In this document: piece after piece, positions 16,472 through 25,862 of the stretch
Numbering within the stretch: the first letter of the stretch is position 1
How the letters are laid out: every line of letters starts with the position of its first letter
Source: an uncultured Pelagibacteraceae bacterium
Lineage (GTDB): Bacteria > Pseudomonadota > Alphaproteobacteria > Pelagibacterales > Pelagibacteraceae
Assembly: GCA_902594865.1 (NCBI GenBank)
Contig: CACJNV010000004.1
Span: 1 to 64,000 of the forward strand
Direction of reading: 5' to 3'
DNA length: 64,000 nucleotides
Program-made: the position numbers and the translations under genes
The notes under the pieces: model-generated
What the model was told of the DNA's origin: nothing
The model's database searches: none
The model's input: only the letters and a program-made list of their open reading frames with translations

Positions 16472-17650
16472 ATGAGTATAGATAACAATTTATATGAAAA
16501 ATCAATCAAGATTTTAACAGACTTAATCGCATTTAAAACTATCTCAGGTCAAGATAACAGTAATTTAATTGATTATTGTGAAAAAATTTTAAATAACATC
16601 GGAATAGATACTTTCAAAGTTTATGATGATGATAAAAAAAGAGTAAATCTTTTTGGAACTCTAAAAGCAAAAAATCAAAGCATAAAAAAACCAATTATAT
16701 TATCTGGTCACACTGATGTGGTTCCCGTATCTAAAGGTTGGAGCAGTGATCCATTCGTTGCAACTATTAAAAATGATAAATTATATGGAAGAGGCTCATG
16801 TGATATGAAAGGTTTTATTGCATGTACACTTGCTTATGCACCTATCTTCAAAGAAAGTAATTTAGATAGAGACTTACATTTCTGTTACACATTTGATGAA
16901 GAGACCGCATGTATTGGAGCCCCTTTATTAATAGAGGAATTAAAAAAAAGAGAAATCAAAAATGGAATTTGTATAATTGGTGAACCAACTAAAATGAAAA
17001 TTATTGACGCCCACAAAGGTATGAATGAATACACAGTTCACTTTGGAGGACTTGCGGGACATAGTTCTAAACCACATTTAGGAGTAAATGCAGCTGAATA
17101 TGCTACTAGATATGTTGGAAAACTTTTAGAAATTAGAGAAGAATTAAAAAAAAGAGTTCAAAAAGATAGTATTTTTGATCCTCCACATTCAACTTTATCA
17201 ATTGGTGGAATTAAAGGTGGTATTGCTCATAATGTCATTGCAGATAAATGTAGTGTTGAATGGGAAACAAGACCAGTTGTTAAAGAAGATGGAGAGTTTG
17301 TTACTAAAGAAATTGATAAATATGCAAATGAAGTACTTCTACCAGAAATGAAAAAAATATTTCCAGATTCATATATTAAAAAAGAAGTGATAGGTGAAGT
17401 TGTTGGTTTTAACAGATTAGATGAGTCTGAAGCATGTGAATTTGTATCAAATATAACTGGTGATAATTCTAGAGAAGTAGTTTCTTTTGGAACAGAAGCT
17501 GGTTTATTTCAAGAATTAGGTATCAGTACAGTTGTTTGCGGACCTGGATCCATAGAACAAGCTCACAAAATTGACGAGTTCATAGAATTAAATGAAATGA
17601 AAAAATGCCTTAAGTTTTTAGAGGGTGTAAAAGATAAGTCAGTAAATTAA
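16472..17650 (+). CDS. argE: Acetylornithine deacetylase-like M20 peptidase
   Basis: This 392-residue M20 di-zinc amidohydrolase has metal ligands in LSGHTDVVP, GRGSCDMKGF, TFDEETACIGA (catalytic Glu and zinc Glu) and GPGSIEQAHKIDEFIE. The dimerisation domain lies at about residues 185-295 (HFGGLAGHSSKP, LSIGGIKGGIAHNVIADKCSVEWE). The HNVIAD/CSVEWETRP pattern is typical of ArgE, which frees ornithine from N-acetylornithine. A related N-acyl-amino-acid deacylase is possible; note the doeA-like gene further on, whose product would need a deacetylase. Its stop shares a palindromic TTAA with the convergent aldehyde dehydrogenase. Confidence 0.8.
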   Translation: MSIDNNLYEKSIKILTDLIAFKTISGQDNSNLIDYCEKILNNIGIDTFKVYDDDKKRVNLFGTLKAKNQSIKKPIILSGHTDVVPVSKGWSSDPFVATIKNDKLYGRGSCDMKGFIACTLAYAPIFKESNLDRDLHFCYTFDEETACIGAPLLIEELKKREIKNGICIIGEPTKMKIIDAHKGMNEYTVHFGGLAGHSSKPHLGVNAAEYATRYVGKLLEIREELKKRVQKDSIFDPPHSTLSIGGIKGGIAHNVIADKCSVEWETRPVVKEDGEFVTKEIDKYANEVLLPEMKKIFPDSYIKKEVIGEVVGFNRLDESEACEFVSNITGDNSREVVSFGTEAGLFQELGISTVVCGPGSIEQAHKIDEFIELNEMKKCLKFLEGVKDKSVN

Positions 17651-19080
17651 CTCCAACCACCTACGGCTTTTACTTCTAAAAACTCTTCTAAACCGTGTTC
17701 GCCTGCTTCACGACCTATTCCGGAATGTTTAAAACCACCGAAAGGTGCATCAACAGCAATTCCAGCTCCATTAACATCTACCATTCCAGATCTTAATTTT
17801 CTTGCAACTCTTTGTACCTTTTCAGAGTCTTGGGTTTGGATATAGTTTGTTAATCCATAAGCAGTATCATTTGCGATTTTTATTGCTTCTTCCTCTGTTT
17901 CAAATGGAATAACAGACAAAACTGGTCCAAAAATTTCTGTCCTTGCAACATCCATATTATTATTTACGTCCGCAAAAACAGTTGGTTTAACAAAGTAACC
18001 TTTGTCTAATCCATCAGGTTTACCTGTTCCTCCAGCAACTAATTTTGCACCTTCATCTATTCCTTTTTGAATTAAAGTTTGTATTTTATTGTATTGATTT
18101 TCTGAAATAACTGGACCTATATGTTCTCCTTCTTTTTTAGGGTCACCAACCTCAAAACTTTCAGTATATTTTTTTAATCTCTTAATAGCCTCTTCATACA
18201 TTGATTTTTCAACTAACATTCTTGTTGGCGCATTACAAGATTGTCCAGAATTTCTAAAACATCTTAAAGCACCTCTTTCAATAGCCTCTGGATCAGCATC
18301 TTTAAAAATTATATTTGCTCCTTTACCACCTAATTCTAAGCTTACTCTTTTAAAATCTTTAGCAGCATTTTGTGAAATCAAAGCTCCTGCTCTTGTTGAT
18401 CCCGTAAAAGAAATCATATTTATATCTGGATGGCTTGTAAGAGCATCACCTGTTGTTGCTCCATCACCATTAACTAAATTGAACACACCTTTTGGAAATT
18501 TTACATCATCAATAATTTCAGCAAGTATCATCGAAGAGAGTGGTGCTAATTCTGATGGCTTTAAAACCATTGTACAACCTGCAGCTATTGCTGGCATTAC
18601 TTTTAAACAAACTTGGTTCATCGGCCAATTCCATGGTGTTATTAATGCACAAACACCTTTTGGTTCATAAATTAATCTTTGATTAGGAGCATGTTCTCCT
18701 AATGGTTTTTCAAATGCAAAATTTTTTAAGTATCTAATAAATGATTTAATATGACTTGCTCCTGTGCCTGCTTGTAATTTTGTTGCAAAATCTTTTGGAG
18801 CACCCATTTCAAGTGTTATAGCTTCTGCAATATCTGCCCATCTTTTCTTATAATTTTCATAAAGTTTTTCTAATAATTCAATTCTTTCCTCTTTAGAAGA
18901 AAAGGCCCATGACACATAGGCATCTTTAGCTGCATTAACAGCATTATCAACATCAGCTTTGTTTCCCAAAGTAATTACTGCACAATTTTCTTCTGTAGCA
19001 GGATCAATTACCTTAATTTCCTCAGAGCTATTTGGCTTAACCCACGCTCCATTAATATAAAAATTTTTTTTGTCTAACAT
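17647..19080 (-). CDS. NAD(P)-dependent aldehyde dehydrogenase
   Basis: This is 477 residues with all class-1/2 ALDH landmarks: LITPWNWPMNQVCLKVMPAIAAGCTMVLKPSE, the nucleotide motif SFTGSTRAG, the general base in VSLELGGKGAN, the catalytic cysteine in GQSCNAPTRM, EIFGPVLSVI and PFGGFKHSGIGRE. It lies 20 bases downstream of the ureohydrolase gene and is probably co-transcribed, which suggests an amino- or guanidino-aldehyde substrate. It is a close paralogue of the ALDH at 32114-33544 (same length, same start MLDK-FYINGxWV and end EVKxVxGWS). Confidence 0.92.
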   Translation of the reverse strand: MLDKKNFYINGAWVKPNSSEEIKVIDPATEENCAVITLGNKADVDNAVNAAKDAYVSWAFSSKEERIELLEKLYENYKKRWADIAEAITLEMGAPKDFATKLQAGTGASHIKSFIRYLKNFAFEKPLGEHAPNQRLIYEPKGVCALITPWNWPMNQVCLKVMPAIAAGCTMVLKPSELAPLSSMILAEIIDDVKFPKGVFNLVNGDGATTGDALTSHPDINMISFTGSTRAGALISQNAAKDFKRVSLELGGKGANIIFKDADPEAIERGALRCFRNSGQSCNAPTRMLVEKSMYEEAIKRLKKYTESFEVGDPKKEGEHIGPVISENQYNKIQTLIQKGIDEGAKLVAGGTGKPDGLDKGYFVKPTVFADVNNNMDVARTEIFGPVLSVIPFETEEEAIKIANDTAYGLTNYIQTQDSEKVQRVARKLRSGMVDVNGAGIAVDAPFGGFKHSGIGREAGEHGLEEFLEVKAVGGWS

Positions 19081-19100
19081 ATTATGACGTTATCCTTTCA

Positions 19101-20060
19101 TTATGTTTTTGCAAATAAATTAGTTAATTCATAAACAATAGTTGCTGCAGCTAAAGAAGTTACTTCTGCATGGTCGTATGCTGGAGAAACCTCAACAACG
19201 TCAGCTGAAACTAAATTTAAACCAGACAAACCTCTTAAAACGTTTACCATTTCTCTAGTTGTCATTCCCGCAATTTCTGGTGTCCCAGTGCCTGGAGCGA
19301 ATGCTGGATCTAAAACATCAATATCTATTGATAGATATAGAGGATTGTCTCCTACTCTTTTTCTAATCCTCTCTGCAATTTTATCGGTTCCTTCTGTTTG
19401 AAACTCATCACAATGAATTATTTTAAATCCAAAACTTTCATCATTTTTAATATCATCTCTGCTATAAAGTGGGCCTCGAATTCCAACATGCATAGAGGCA
19501 TCATCTAAAAATAATCCTTCTTCTCTTGCTCTTCTGAATGGAGTTCCGTGAGTGTAGGGTGCACCAAAATATGTGTCCCAAGTATCTAAGTGAGCATCAA
19601 AATGAACTAAAGATACAGGGCCTTTATTTTTTTTATTGATTGCTCTTAACAGTGGTACTGCAATAGTATGATCTCCACCTAAACTTATAATTCCTCCAAC
19701 CTTATTTAGTAAATCTGTTGCGCCTACTTCTATTTGTTTAATTGCTTCATCAATACTAAATGGATTGCAAGCAATATCACCAGCATCAGCAACTTGTTGG
19801 ATTTTAAAAGGCTCAACATCATAGCTTGGATGAAAATTAGTTCTTAAATGTCTTGATGCTTGTCGAATGCTTTGTGGACCAAATCTTGCTCCTGGTCGAT
19901 AACTAGTTCCAGCATCAAACGGCACACCAACAATTGCAACATCACAACTTTCTACATCTCTTAGTTCAGGAAGTCTTGCAAAAGTGCTCGGGCCAGCAAA
20001 TCTTGGAACTTTAGTTCCACTAACTGGTTGAATTGGATTTTTGTTTCTTTCTTTTTTCAT
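19101..20060 (-). CDS. speB: Agmatinase/guanidinobutyrase-family ureohydrolase
   Basis: This is a 319-residue binuclear manganese ureohydrolase. Metal ligands are in GGDHTIAVP, LVHFDAHLDTWD and LSIDIDVLDPAFAPGTGTPE, all intact. The N-terminal VAIVGVPFDAGTSYRPGARFGPQSIRQASR and the length fit agmatinase/guanidinobutyrase rather than arginase. It releases urea from a guanidino substrate. The downstream aldehyde dehydrogenase suggests putrescine or 4-guanidinobutyrate metabolism. Substrate within the family cannot be decided by eye; speB is the family name only. Confidence 0.82.
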   Translation of the reverse strand: MKKERNKNPIQPVSGTKVPRFAGPSTFARLPELRDVESCDVAIVGVPFDAGTSYRPGARFGPQSIRQASRHLRTNFHPSYDVEPFKIQQVADAGDIACNPFSIDEAIKQIEVGATDLLNKVGGIISLGGDHTIAVPLLRAINKKNKGPVSLVHFDAHLDTWDTYFGAPYTHGTPFRRAREEGLFLDDASMHVGIRGPLYSRDDIKNDESFGFKIIHCDEFQTEGTDKIAERIRKRVGDNPLYLSIDIDVLDPAFAPGTGTPEIAGMTTREMVNVLRGLSGLNLVSADVVEVSPAYDHAEVTSLAAATIVYELTNLFAKT

Positions 20061-20113
20061 TTTTTAATAATCTAAGATAATATTATCTCATCTAATTCGT
20101 CTATAATAATTTA

Positions 20114-20842
20114 ATGAAAATTTTATTTTTATTTATTCTTATTTTTCATATTTCGCATGTAAATGCTGATGAAATTTATAATCTGATAAAAATTCCAAAT
20201 TTAGAAATTTATAAATTAAAAAACGATAATAATATTCGTTATTTAAGCGCTAAAGGTAATTTTAAAATTGGCGCAAATAAAAACATTACTTGCGACAAAG
20301 TTGATATAAATAATTTAAATACAAAATTTCCTTTAATTGAAAAAAATCTTAATCGATATAATTCTAATTTTCTTATTAAGATAAAATTAAAATATATTGT
20401 GATTTGTGAAAATTTATTCATATCTGAAATTAATACTGGGGGAATACCTGATAATAAAAATAGAACCTTAATTTTAGATATTAATTTTAACAAAAAATAT
20501 TTTGAAAGAATGATACACCATGAAATTTTTCATATGATTCAAAATACACACGTTGAATATTTTGATGAGGGTAAATTTTCATCTTTTAATCAAACATCAT
20601 TTAATTATGCTGATTGTTCAACTTGTTCTGATAGATTAAACTTAGATCTATATGAAAAAACTGATGGTTTTTTAACAGAATATTCTAAATCTATCCCTTC
20701 TGAAGATATGGCAGAAATTTTTTCATTTTTAATGACTGATAAAGAAACAATTGAAGATAAAATCTATAGCGACAAAATCCTGAATAAAAAAGTGAATTTT
20801 ATAAAATCAAACTTAGCTAAAATAGATAAAAATATTTTATGA
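20114..20842 (+). CDS. Secreted zinc-metallopeptidase-like protein
   Basis: This is a 242-residue protein with a signal peptide of about 18 residues (MKILFLFILIFHISHVNA). A zinc-peptidase motif HEIFH lies at residues 136-140, and a later acidic EDMAEIFSFLM provides a plausible third ligand. A CSTC pair sits between them. No known peptidase family is obvious; the short chain resembles small putative zinc-binding metallopeptidases. It overlaps the following cyclophilin gene by 4 nt (ATGA), so the two envelope proteins are translationally coupled. Confidence 0.65.
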   Translation: MKILFLFILIFHISHVNADEIYNLIKIPNLEIYKLKNDNNIRYLSAKGNFKIGANKNITCDKVDINNLNTKFPLIEKNLNRYNSNFLIKIKLKYIVICENLFISEINTGGIPDNKNRTLILDINFNKKYFERMIHHEIFHMIQNTHVEYFDEGKFSSFNQTSFNYADCSTCSDRLNLDLYEKTDGFLTEYSKSIPSEDMAEIFSFLMTDKETIEDKIYSDKILNKKVNFIKSNLAKIDKNIL

Positions 20843-21489
20843 TTAAAACTATTAAACCCTCAAAATCAGAAAAAATTTTATTTATATTTTTAATTAGTCT
20901 TTCAATATTTGCTTTTACATCTTTTTTTTTATTAAAAAATAAATGTCTATTTGTTGAAAAAAATAATTTAAGTAAACTTAATTTTTATGAACCAAATAAT
21001 ATTGCCGTGATGAATGTTGAGTGTGGAAATGTAATAATTGAACTTTATCCAGATATTTCTCCTAAAGCAGTAGAAAGATTTAAAATTTTAATTGAACAAA
21101 AAATGTATGATGGTTCTGCTTTTTATAAAGTTTCAGAAAATACTTTTGTACAAGCTGGAGATGTTGAGTATGGAAATATAAATAATTTAGATTATTCCAA
21201 AATTGGTAGCGGAAAGTCTGGATTAGGGTTGTTAAAATCAGAACTGAGCAACGATTTTAAATTTACGGAGGGTAGTGTTGGTTTTGCTAGAGCAACAGAA
21301 TTTGATACAGAAGATAGTGAATTCTTTATTACATTAAAAGAAATACCAATTTATCAAGGTGAATATACTCCAATTGGTAAAGTAGTTTATGGTTTAGATA
21401 TATTAACTAAAATTAAAACAGGTAATAAGGCAATTTATGTTTTAAGACCTGATTATATTAAAACCTTTAGAATGTTTAATTCTAATTAA
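20839..21489 (+). CDS. Membrane-anchored cyclophilin-type peptidyl-prolyl isomerase
   Basis: This is a 216-residue protein with an N-terminal hydrophobic anchor at about residues 13-33 and a periplasmic cyclophilin domain: VECGNVIIELYPDISPKAVERFKILIEQKMYDGSAFYKVSENTFVQAGD, then GSVGFARATEFDTEDSEFFITL and PIGKVVYGLDIL. It is a compact bacterial cyclophilin; the F(H)RV box is altered to FYKVSE, so activity may be reduced. It probably helps fold envelope proteins. Its 3' end overlaps the convergent fadN-like gene by 8 nt. Confidence 0.82.
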   Translation: MIKTIKPSKSEKILFIFLISLSIFAFTSFFLLKNKCLFVEKNNLSKLNFYEPNNIAVMNVECGNVIIELYPDISPKAVERFKILIEQKMYDGSAFYKVSENTFVQAGDVEYGNINNLDYSKIGSGKSGLGLLKSELSNDFKFTEGSVGFARATEFDTEDSEFFITLKEIPIYQGEYTPIGKVVYGLDILTKIKTGNKAIYVLRPDYIKTFRMFNSN

Positions 21490-23704
21490 CTAAAGGTTTT
21501 CCAGTGGACAATGTGTGTTTAATTCTTTCTTGAGTTTGTTTTGTTTCTATCAATCTCATAAAAGAGTCTAGTTCTAATTTATACAGATCATCCTCTGACA
21601 ATTCTTTTTCAATAGTAGTGTCTCCACCACTTAAAACGTTTGCAAGTTCAGTTCCAACATGCATACCATGATCTAAAATTACTTTTTCGTTGTATAATTT
21701 CTCTAAAACCTTAACCATTTTATCTTTCAACGGCTTTCCAGAAAGTTTGAATTTGCACTCTTCTGGAGGAACAAAATCATTATTTTGATCAATTAAATTT
21801 TTTGATTCCTCAAAAAGACTGTTTCTGTTCATTATTTTTTTGTCTTCTGGTCTTAAATATTTTAATGGCTCAGCCTCGATTGGAGATGTAGCTGTTTTAG
21901 CATAACCAATAATATCAAAAACCTTTAGTGGTGCATAATCTGGGTCTGATTTTGCTTCTTCTGTTTGTGACCATCTCCACAACATTTCTTTACATCCCCC
22001 GCCTGCTGGAACTAATCCAACAATAGTTTCAACTAATCCAATAACTAAATTTGTGTGTGAAGCAACAAAATTACTTTGAACTAAAACCTCAAAGCCTCCT
22101 CCAAGCGTAAGTCCAGAGGGAGCTGATACAACTGGGTACTTAGAGTATTTTAAAGTTTTGCATGTATCTTGAAAATACTTAATGAATTTTTCAATTGATT
22201 TAAAATCTCCTTTGTCAGCAAAATTCATAGTATAACTTAAATTTACACCCGCTGAAAATTGCATGCTTTCATTAATTATTATTAAGGGTTTGTCAGTTGC
22301 ATTTTTCAGTGCATCCATTGAGTCATAATCTAATGCACAAGCTTTTGTTGTAAACTCAACAATATTAAAATCTTTAAATCGATGAATTTCAGCTGAATTA
22401 TTTTTATCCAGTTTAATTGCTGATGGTCTTATTTTTCCTAAAGTTTGAATGTCTGTATAAATTTGTCTTTCTCCATAGAAATTTTCATCTTTTGATTTTG
22501 ATAAATTTTCTAAAAATTTATTATTTTCAAAGTTATCAATTCTTTCAAAAAAATTCTTTATCCCTATAGATTTCAACATTTCAAAAGGACCCATTGCCCA
22601 ATTAAAACCAAGTCTCATAGCTTCATCAATATCATTAAACTTATCGGTAATTCCTGGAACCAATGAAGATGCATATTTAATTATTTTTGAAATTACAATC
22701 CAAGCATACTCACCAAACTTATCTTTTCGATTTATTAAATTATTGATATCAACAGTCTCAATTCCTAAATCTATTTTTTTTGTTGCTGAATACTCTCCTG
22801 TTTCTAAATTAATTGCTTCTAAAATTTTTTGATCTCTACTTTTATTCATTCTATAAAAGCCACCTTTTCCTTTACGACCTGTATAACCAGTCTCAATTAA
22901 TTTTTTTACTAATGGAATTTCTTTTGCAACAATTTGAAATTCGTCTTTATCTGAAAGTTCCTTAATAAAACTTTTTAATACATCGGCCATCAAATCAATT
23001 CCAATTAGATCATACAATCCAAATACTCCTGTTTTGGGTATACCCATCGGTCTACCAAAAACTGCGTCAGCTTCTTCTATTGAAAGTTTCATTTTAAATG
23101 CTTCCGTCATAGCAACTTGCATTGCATAAACGCCAATTCTATTACCTAGAAAACCTGGGGTATCATTACAAATTATAGCCCCTTTACCAAGCTCTACTTC
23201 ACAAAATTTTTTTAAAGAATTAATTTTATTTAAATCATTATTTTCATTTTTAACAATTTCTAACAATCCCATGTATCTAACTGGATTAAAAAAGTGAGTG
23301 ATGCAAAAATCTTTTTTTTCTTCGTTATTTAGTTTTTCTGCTAGAACTTTAATTGGAATTGATGATGTATTTGATGAAACTATTGCGCCTTTTTTTCTAT
23401 TCTTAAATATCTTCTCATAAATATTATGTTTAATATCAATTCTTTCTACTACTGCCTCTACAACCCAATCTGCATCTTTTACTACGTTAAAATTTTCTTC
23501 AATATTTCCAATATTAATATTGTTAATTTTACTTTTATCTATCAGCAAAGGTGGTCTAGATTTATGTATTCTTTCTCTGGCCTTTTCGCTGATTTCAGTT
23601 GTTAAATCTAAAAGAGTAACTGGTACACCTGCATTACATAAGTGGGCGGCTATCCCACTTCCCATTGTACCAGAACCAATAACTACAACTTTTTTAATTT
23701 CCAT
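21482..23704 (-). CDS. 3-hydroxyacyl-CoA dehydrogenase/crotonase fusion (FadN type)
   Basis: This is 740 residues. An NAD-binding hydroxyacyl-CoA dehydrogenase lies at about 1-190 (VVIGSGTMGSGIAAHLCNAG, THFFNPVRYMGLLEIV), its C-terminal domain at 190-290, and a second such domain at about 330-400. An enoyl-CoA hydratase/isomerase-like domain follows at 420-620 (VVSAPSGLTLGGGFEVLVQS, VETIVGLVPAGGG). This dehydrogenase-first order is that of FadN-type proteins, opposite to FadB/FadJ. It would act in beta-oxidation of an acyl-CoA. No thiolase, ligase or acyl-CoA dehydrogenase is adjacent. It follows the Pot-like permease by 36 nt, so its substrate may come from that transporter's cargo. Confidence 0.85.
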   Translation of the reverse strand: MEIKKVVVIGSGTMGSGIAAHLCNAGVPVTLLDLTTEISEKARERIHKSRPPLLIDKSKINNINIGNIEENFNVVKDADWVVEAVVERIDIKHNIYEKIFKNRKKGAIVSSNTSSIPIKVLAEKLNNEEKKDFCITHFFNPVRYMGLLEIVKNENNDLNKINSLKKFCEVELGKGAIICNDTPGFLGNRIGVYAMQVAMTEAFKMKLSIEEADAVFGRPMGIPKTGVFGLYDLIGIDLMADVLKSFIKELSDKDEFQIVAKEIPLVKKLIETGYTGRKGKGGFYRMNKSRDQKILEAINLETGEYSATKKIDLGIETVDINNLINRKDKFGEYAWIVISKIIKYASSLVPGITDKFNDIDEAMRLGFNWAMGPFEMLKSIGIKNFFERIDNFENNKFLENLSKSKDENFYGERQIYTDIQTLGKIRPSAIKLDKNNSAEIHRFKDFNIVEFTTKACALDYDSMDALKNATDKPLIIINESMQFSAGVNLSYTMNFADKGDFKSIEKFIKYFQDTCKTLKYSKYPVVSAPSGLTLGGGFEVLVQSNFVASHTNLVIGLVETIVGLVPAGGGCKEMLWRWSQTEEAKSDPDYAPLKVFDIIGYAKTATSPIEAEPLKYLRPEDKKIMNRNSLFEESKNLIDQNNDFVPPEECKFKLSGKPLKDKMVKVLEKLYNEKVILDHGMHVGTELANVLSGGDTTIEKELSEDDLYKLELDSFMRLIETKQTQERIKHTLSTGKPLVN

Positions 23705-23740
23705 AACAACTTCTATATATGAATAAATTATTTGGGTAAA

Positions 23741-24595
23741 TTATCTATTTATTCCTCTTAGTCTCTCAGATCTTCGTCTTAATAATTCGGCAGTTACAAG
23801 AATTAAAGTTGATAAAAGAATTAAACAGGTAGCTACTGCAAGAATTGTTGGGCTCAACTGTTCTCTTAAACCTGTCCACATTTGTATTGGAATAGTCGTA
23901 TTTTCTAAACCTGCCAGAAATAAGACCACCACAACTTCATCAAAAGATGTCACAAAAGCAAACAATCCTCCTGAAATTACACCAGGTAATATCAATGGAA
24001 GAGTTATTTTCATAAATGTATTTACTGGGTTACTACCTAAACTTGCTGCGGCTCTTGTTACACTATGATCAAATCCAGATAGTGTTGCGGTCACAGTAAT
24101 GACAACAAAAGGTGTTCCTAATATAATATGTGCTAAAACTATTCCTGTGTGAGTTGCTGCTAAACCAGCTTTTGCCATGAAAAAGAAAATTGCAACACCT
24201 GATATAATTAATGGAACAATCATTGGAGATATTAAGGTCGCCATTATCAATCCTTTGTAAGGCATATGTCTACTGCTGAGTCCTAGTGCAGCTAATGTAC
24301 CTAAAATAATTGATCCAATTGTTGCAAAGATTGCAATTATGAAGCTATTTTTTGCCGCTAGTCCCCATGGATTTTTAGTTCCATAAATCATATCTTTATA
24401 CCATCTCAAAGAGAATGCATCAGGATCAAGATTTTTCATCCCTTCAGAGAAAACTAAAAATTCCTCCGCATTAAATGATAATGGAAAAATTACAAACAAA
24501 GGTGCAATTAGAAAGAAAAATACAAAAGTACAAATAGCAATATAAATATAGTGCCAAATTCTGTATCTTGTTTCTGTATAACTTGGTAATGCCAT
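23741..24595 (-). CDS. ABC transporter permease, PotC-like
   Basis: This is a 284-residue inner-membrane permease with six predicted segments and the EAA-loop (TRAAASLGSNPVNTFMKITLPLILPGVISG) that contacts the ATPase. The family is the spermidine/putrescine type (PotC). It starts one base after the long PotB-like permease ends, so the pair is translated together. The cargo is not determined by sequence; eutA/doeA-like genes upstream in the same run suggest a nitrogenous osmolyte rather than a polyamine. Confidence 0.85.
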   Translation of the reverse strand: MALPSYTETRYRIWHYIYIAICTFVFFFLIAPLFVIFPLSFNAEEFLVFSEGMKNLDPDAFSLRWYKDMIYGTKNPWGLAAKNSFIIAIFATIGSIILGTLAALGLSSRHMPYKGLIMATLISPMIVPLIISGVAIFFFMAKAGLAATHTGIVLAHIILGTPFVVITVTATLSGFDHSVTRAAASLGSNPVNTFMKITLPLILPGVISGGLFAFVTSFDEVVVVLFLAGLENTTIPIQMWTGLREQLSPTILAVATCLILLSTLILVTAELLRRRSERLRGINR

Positions 24596-24596
24596 A

Positions 24597-25862
24597 TTAT
24601 CCTAATTTAATATTATCAACTCCAACTAATTTATTATAAATCCAATAAATAACCAAAACTCCAGTCAACAACATTAATCCCATTGCTGATGCGAAACTCC
24701 AATCAAGAGTGGTCTTCATATGAAACGCAATCTGATTACTAATTAATGTTCCTGAGGCACCTCCTACTAAAGCTGGGGTTATATAGTACCCAATAGCTAA
24801 AATGAAAACTAATAAACATCCGGCACCAATACCTGGTATTGTTAAAGGGAAGTAAACTTTCCAAAACGCAACAAAAGGTGTTCCACCTAATGATTTTCCA
24901 GCTCTCATTAAGCTTGGTGAGATAGTCTTCATAACGCTATAAAGTGGAAGAACCATAAATGGCAATAAGATCTGTGTCATTGCAACATATGTCCCCACTT
25001 TATTGTACATCATCTCTGGCCTGTTATCGTCCGCAACTAAACCAATCATTACAAAGAAGTCATTCACTATTCCTTGCTGTTGCAACAAAATCATCCAACT
25101 AGCAGTCCTAACAAGTAAAGATGTCCAGAAAGGAAGTAGCACACAAATCATTAATAAGTTGCTGTATTTCATTGGTAGCGTTGCTAATAAATGAGCTATT
25201 GGGTATCCCATAAAGAAGCAAAAAAGTGTAACAAAAAACGCAATTTCTAATGTTCTAAGCCATAGAATTCTGTGTATTCTTCTATCTTCATCCACTTGGG
25301 CTATGCTGCCATCTGCAGCAAAATACATGTCCATTCCCTTTAGATATTTTGAAGCTGTATAGGGAGGTGCAGTTCTTTTAATTGCTTGCCAATATTCCAC
25401 ATCTCTCCATCTTTTATGAAGTTTATTGATTTGCTCTTTTAAACTAGCGCTTTCATCAATTTTTTTTCTTTTAATTTGTCTAAAAAGTTTTTTGGTAATC
25501 GTATTAAAACCATTTTTTTCTTTATTTAATCTTTGTCCTAATTTTCCATGCTGTTGATTTTCAGCAAGTAGTTTGTAATCCTCATAAAACCCCCGATATA
25601 CTTCTTCTGGAGGTAACTCATCTAAATTTTCCCATTTCTCCATTGCTTTAAATGTTTTTGGAAGCATATTGGTGACCATTCTGTCATCAACACTCCTCAT
25701 AAACATATCTCCGATTGGAAAAATATAAGTAATTACAAGAAATAATAATAATGGAGCTACAAGAAGAAATGCTTTTATTTTATTCTTCTTTTCAGCTTTT
25801 TTTAAACTGACCTCTAAAGGTATTCCGTCAGTTGTTAAAATTTGTTTTGTTTCAGAGCTCAT
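24597..25862 (-). CDS. ABC transporter permease, PotB-like with long N-terminal insert
   Basis: This is 421 residues, about 130 longer than a usual PotB. A first transmembrane segment (about 30-50, FLLVAPLLLFLVITYIFPIG) is followed by a hydrophilic insert at about 55-195 rich in Lys/Glu/Trp. The remaining core segments come next, with the EAA motif near AGKSLGGTPFVAFWKVYFPLTIPG. The insert should face the periplasm, between segments 1 and 2. The ATG directly follows a hairpin and seven U residues, with no Shine-Dalgarno; no later Met gives a complete permease, so this start is required. Confidence 0.85.
   Translation of the reverse strand: MSSETKQILTTDGIPLEVSLKKAEKKNKIKAFLLVAPLLLFLVITYIFPIGDMFMRSVDDRMVTNMLPKTFKAMEKWENLDELPPEEVYRGFYEDYKLLAENQQHGKLGQRLNKEKNGFNTITKKLFRQIKRKKIDESASLKEQINKLHKRWRDVEYWQAIKRTAPPYTASKYLKGMDMYFAADGSIAQVDEDRRIHRILWLRTLEIAFFVTLFCFFMGYPIAHLLATLPMKYSNLLMICVLLPFWTSLLVRTASWMILLQQQGIVNDFFVMIGLVADDNRPEMMYNKVGTYVAMTQILLPFMVLPLYSVMKTISPSLMRAGKSLGGTPFVAFWKVYFPLTIPGIGAGCLLVFILAIGYYITPALVGGASGTLISNQIAFHMKTTLDWSFASAMGLMLLTGVLVIYWIYNKLVGVDNIKLG

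Noticed and set aside
16472..17650. argE as the DoeB deacetylase of an ectoine pathway
   Set aside because: Its M20 motifs fit ArgE, it is over 10 kb from the doeA-like gene and on the other strand; DoeB belongs to a different zinc-hydrolase family.
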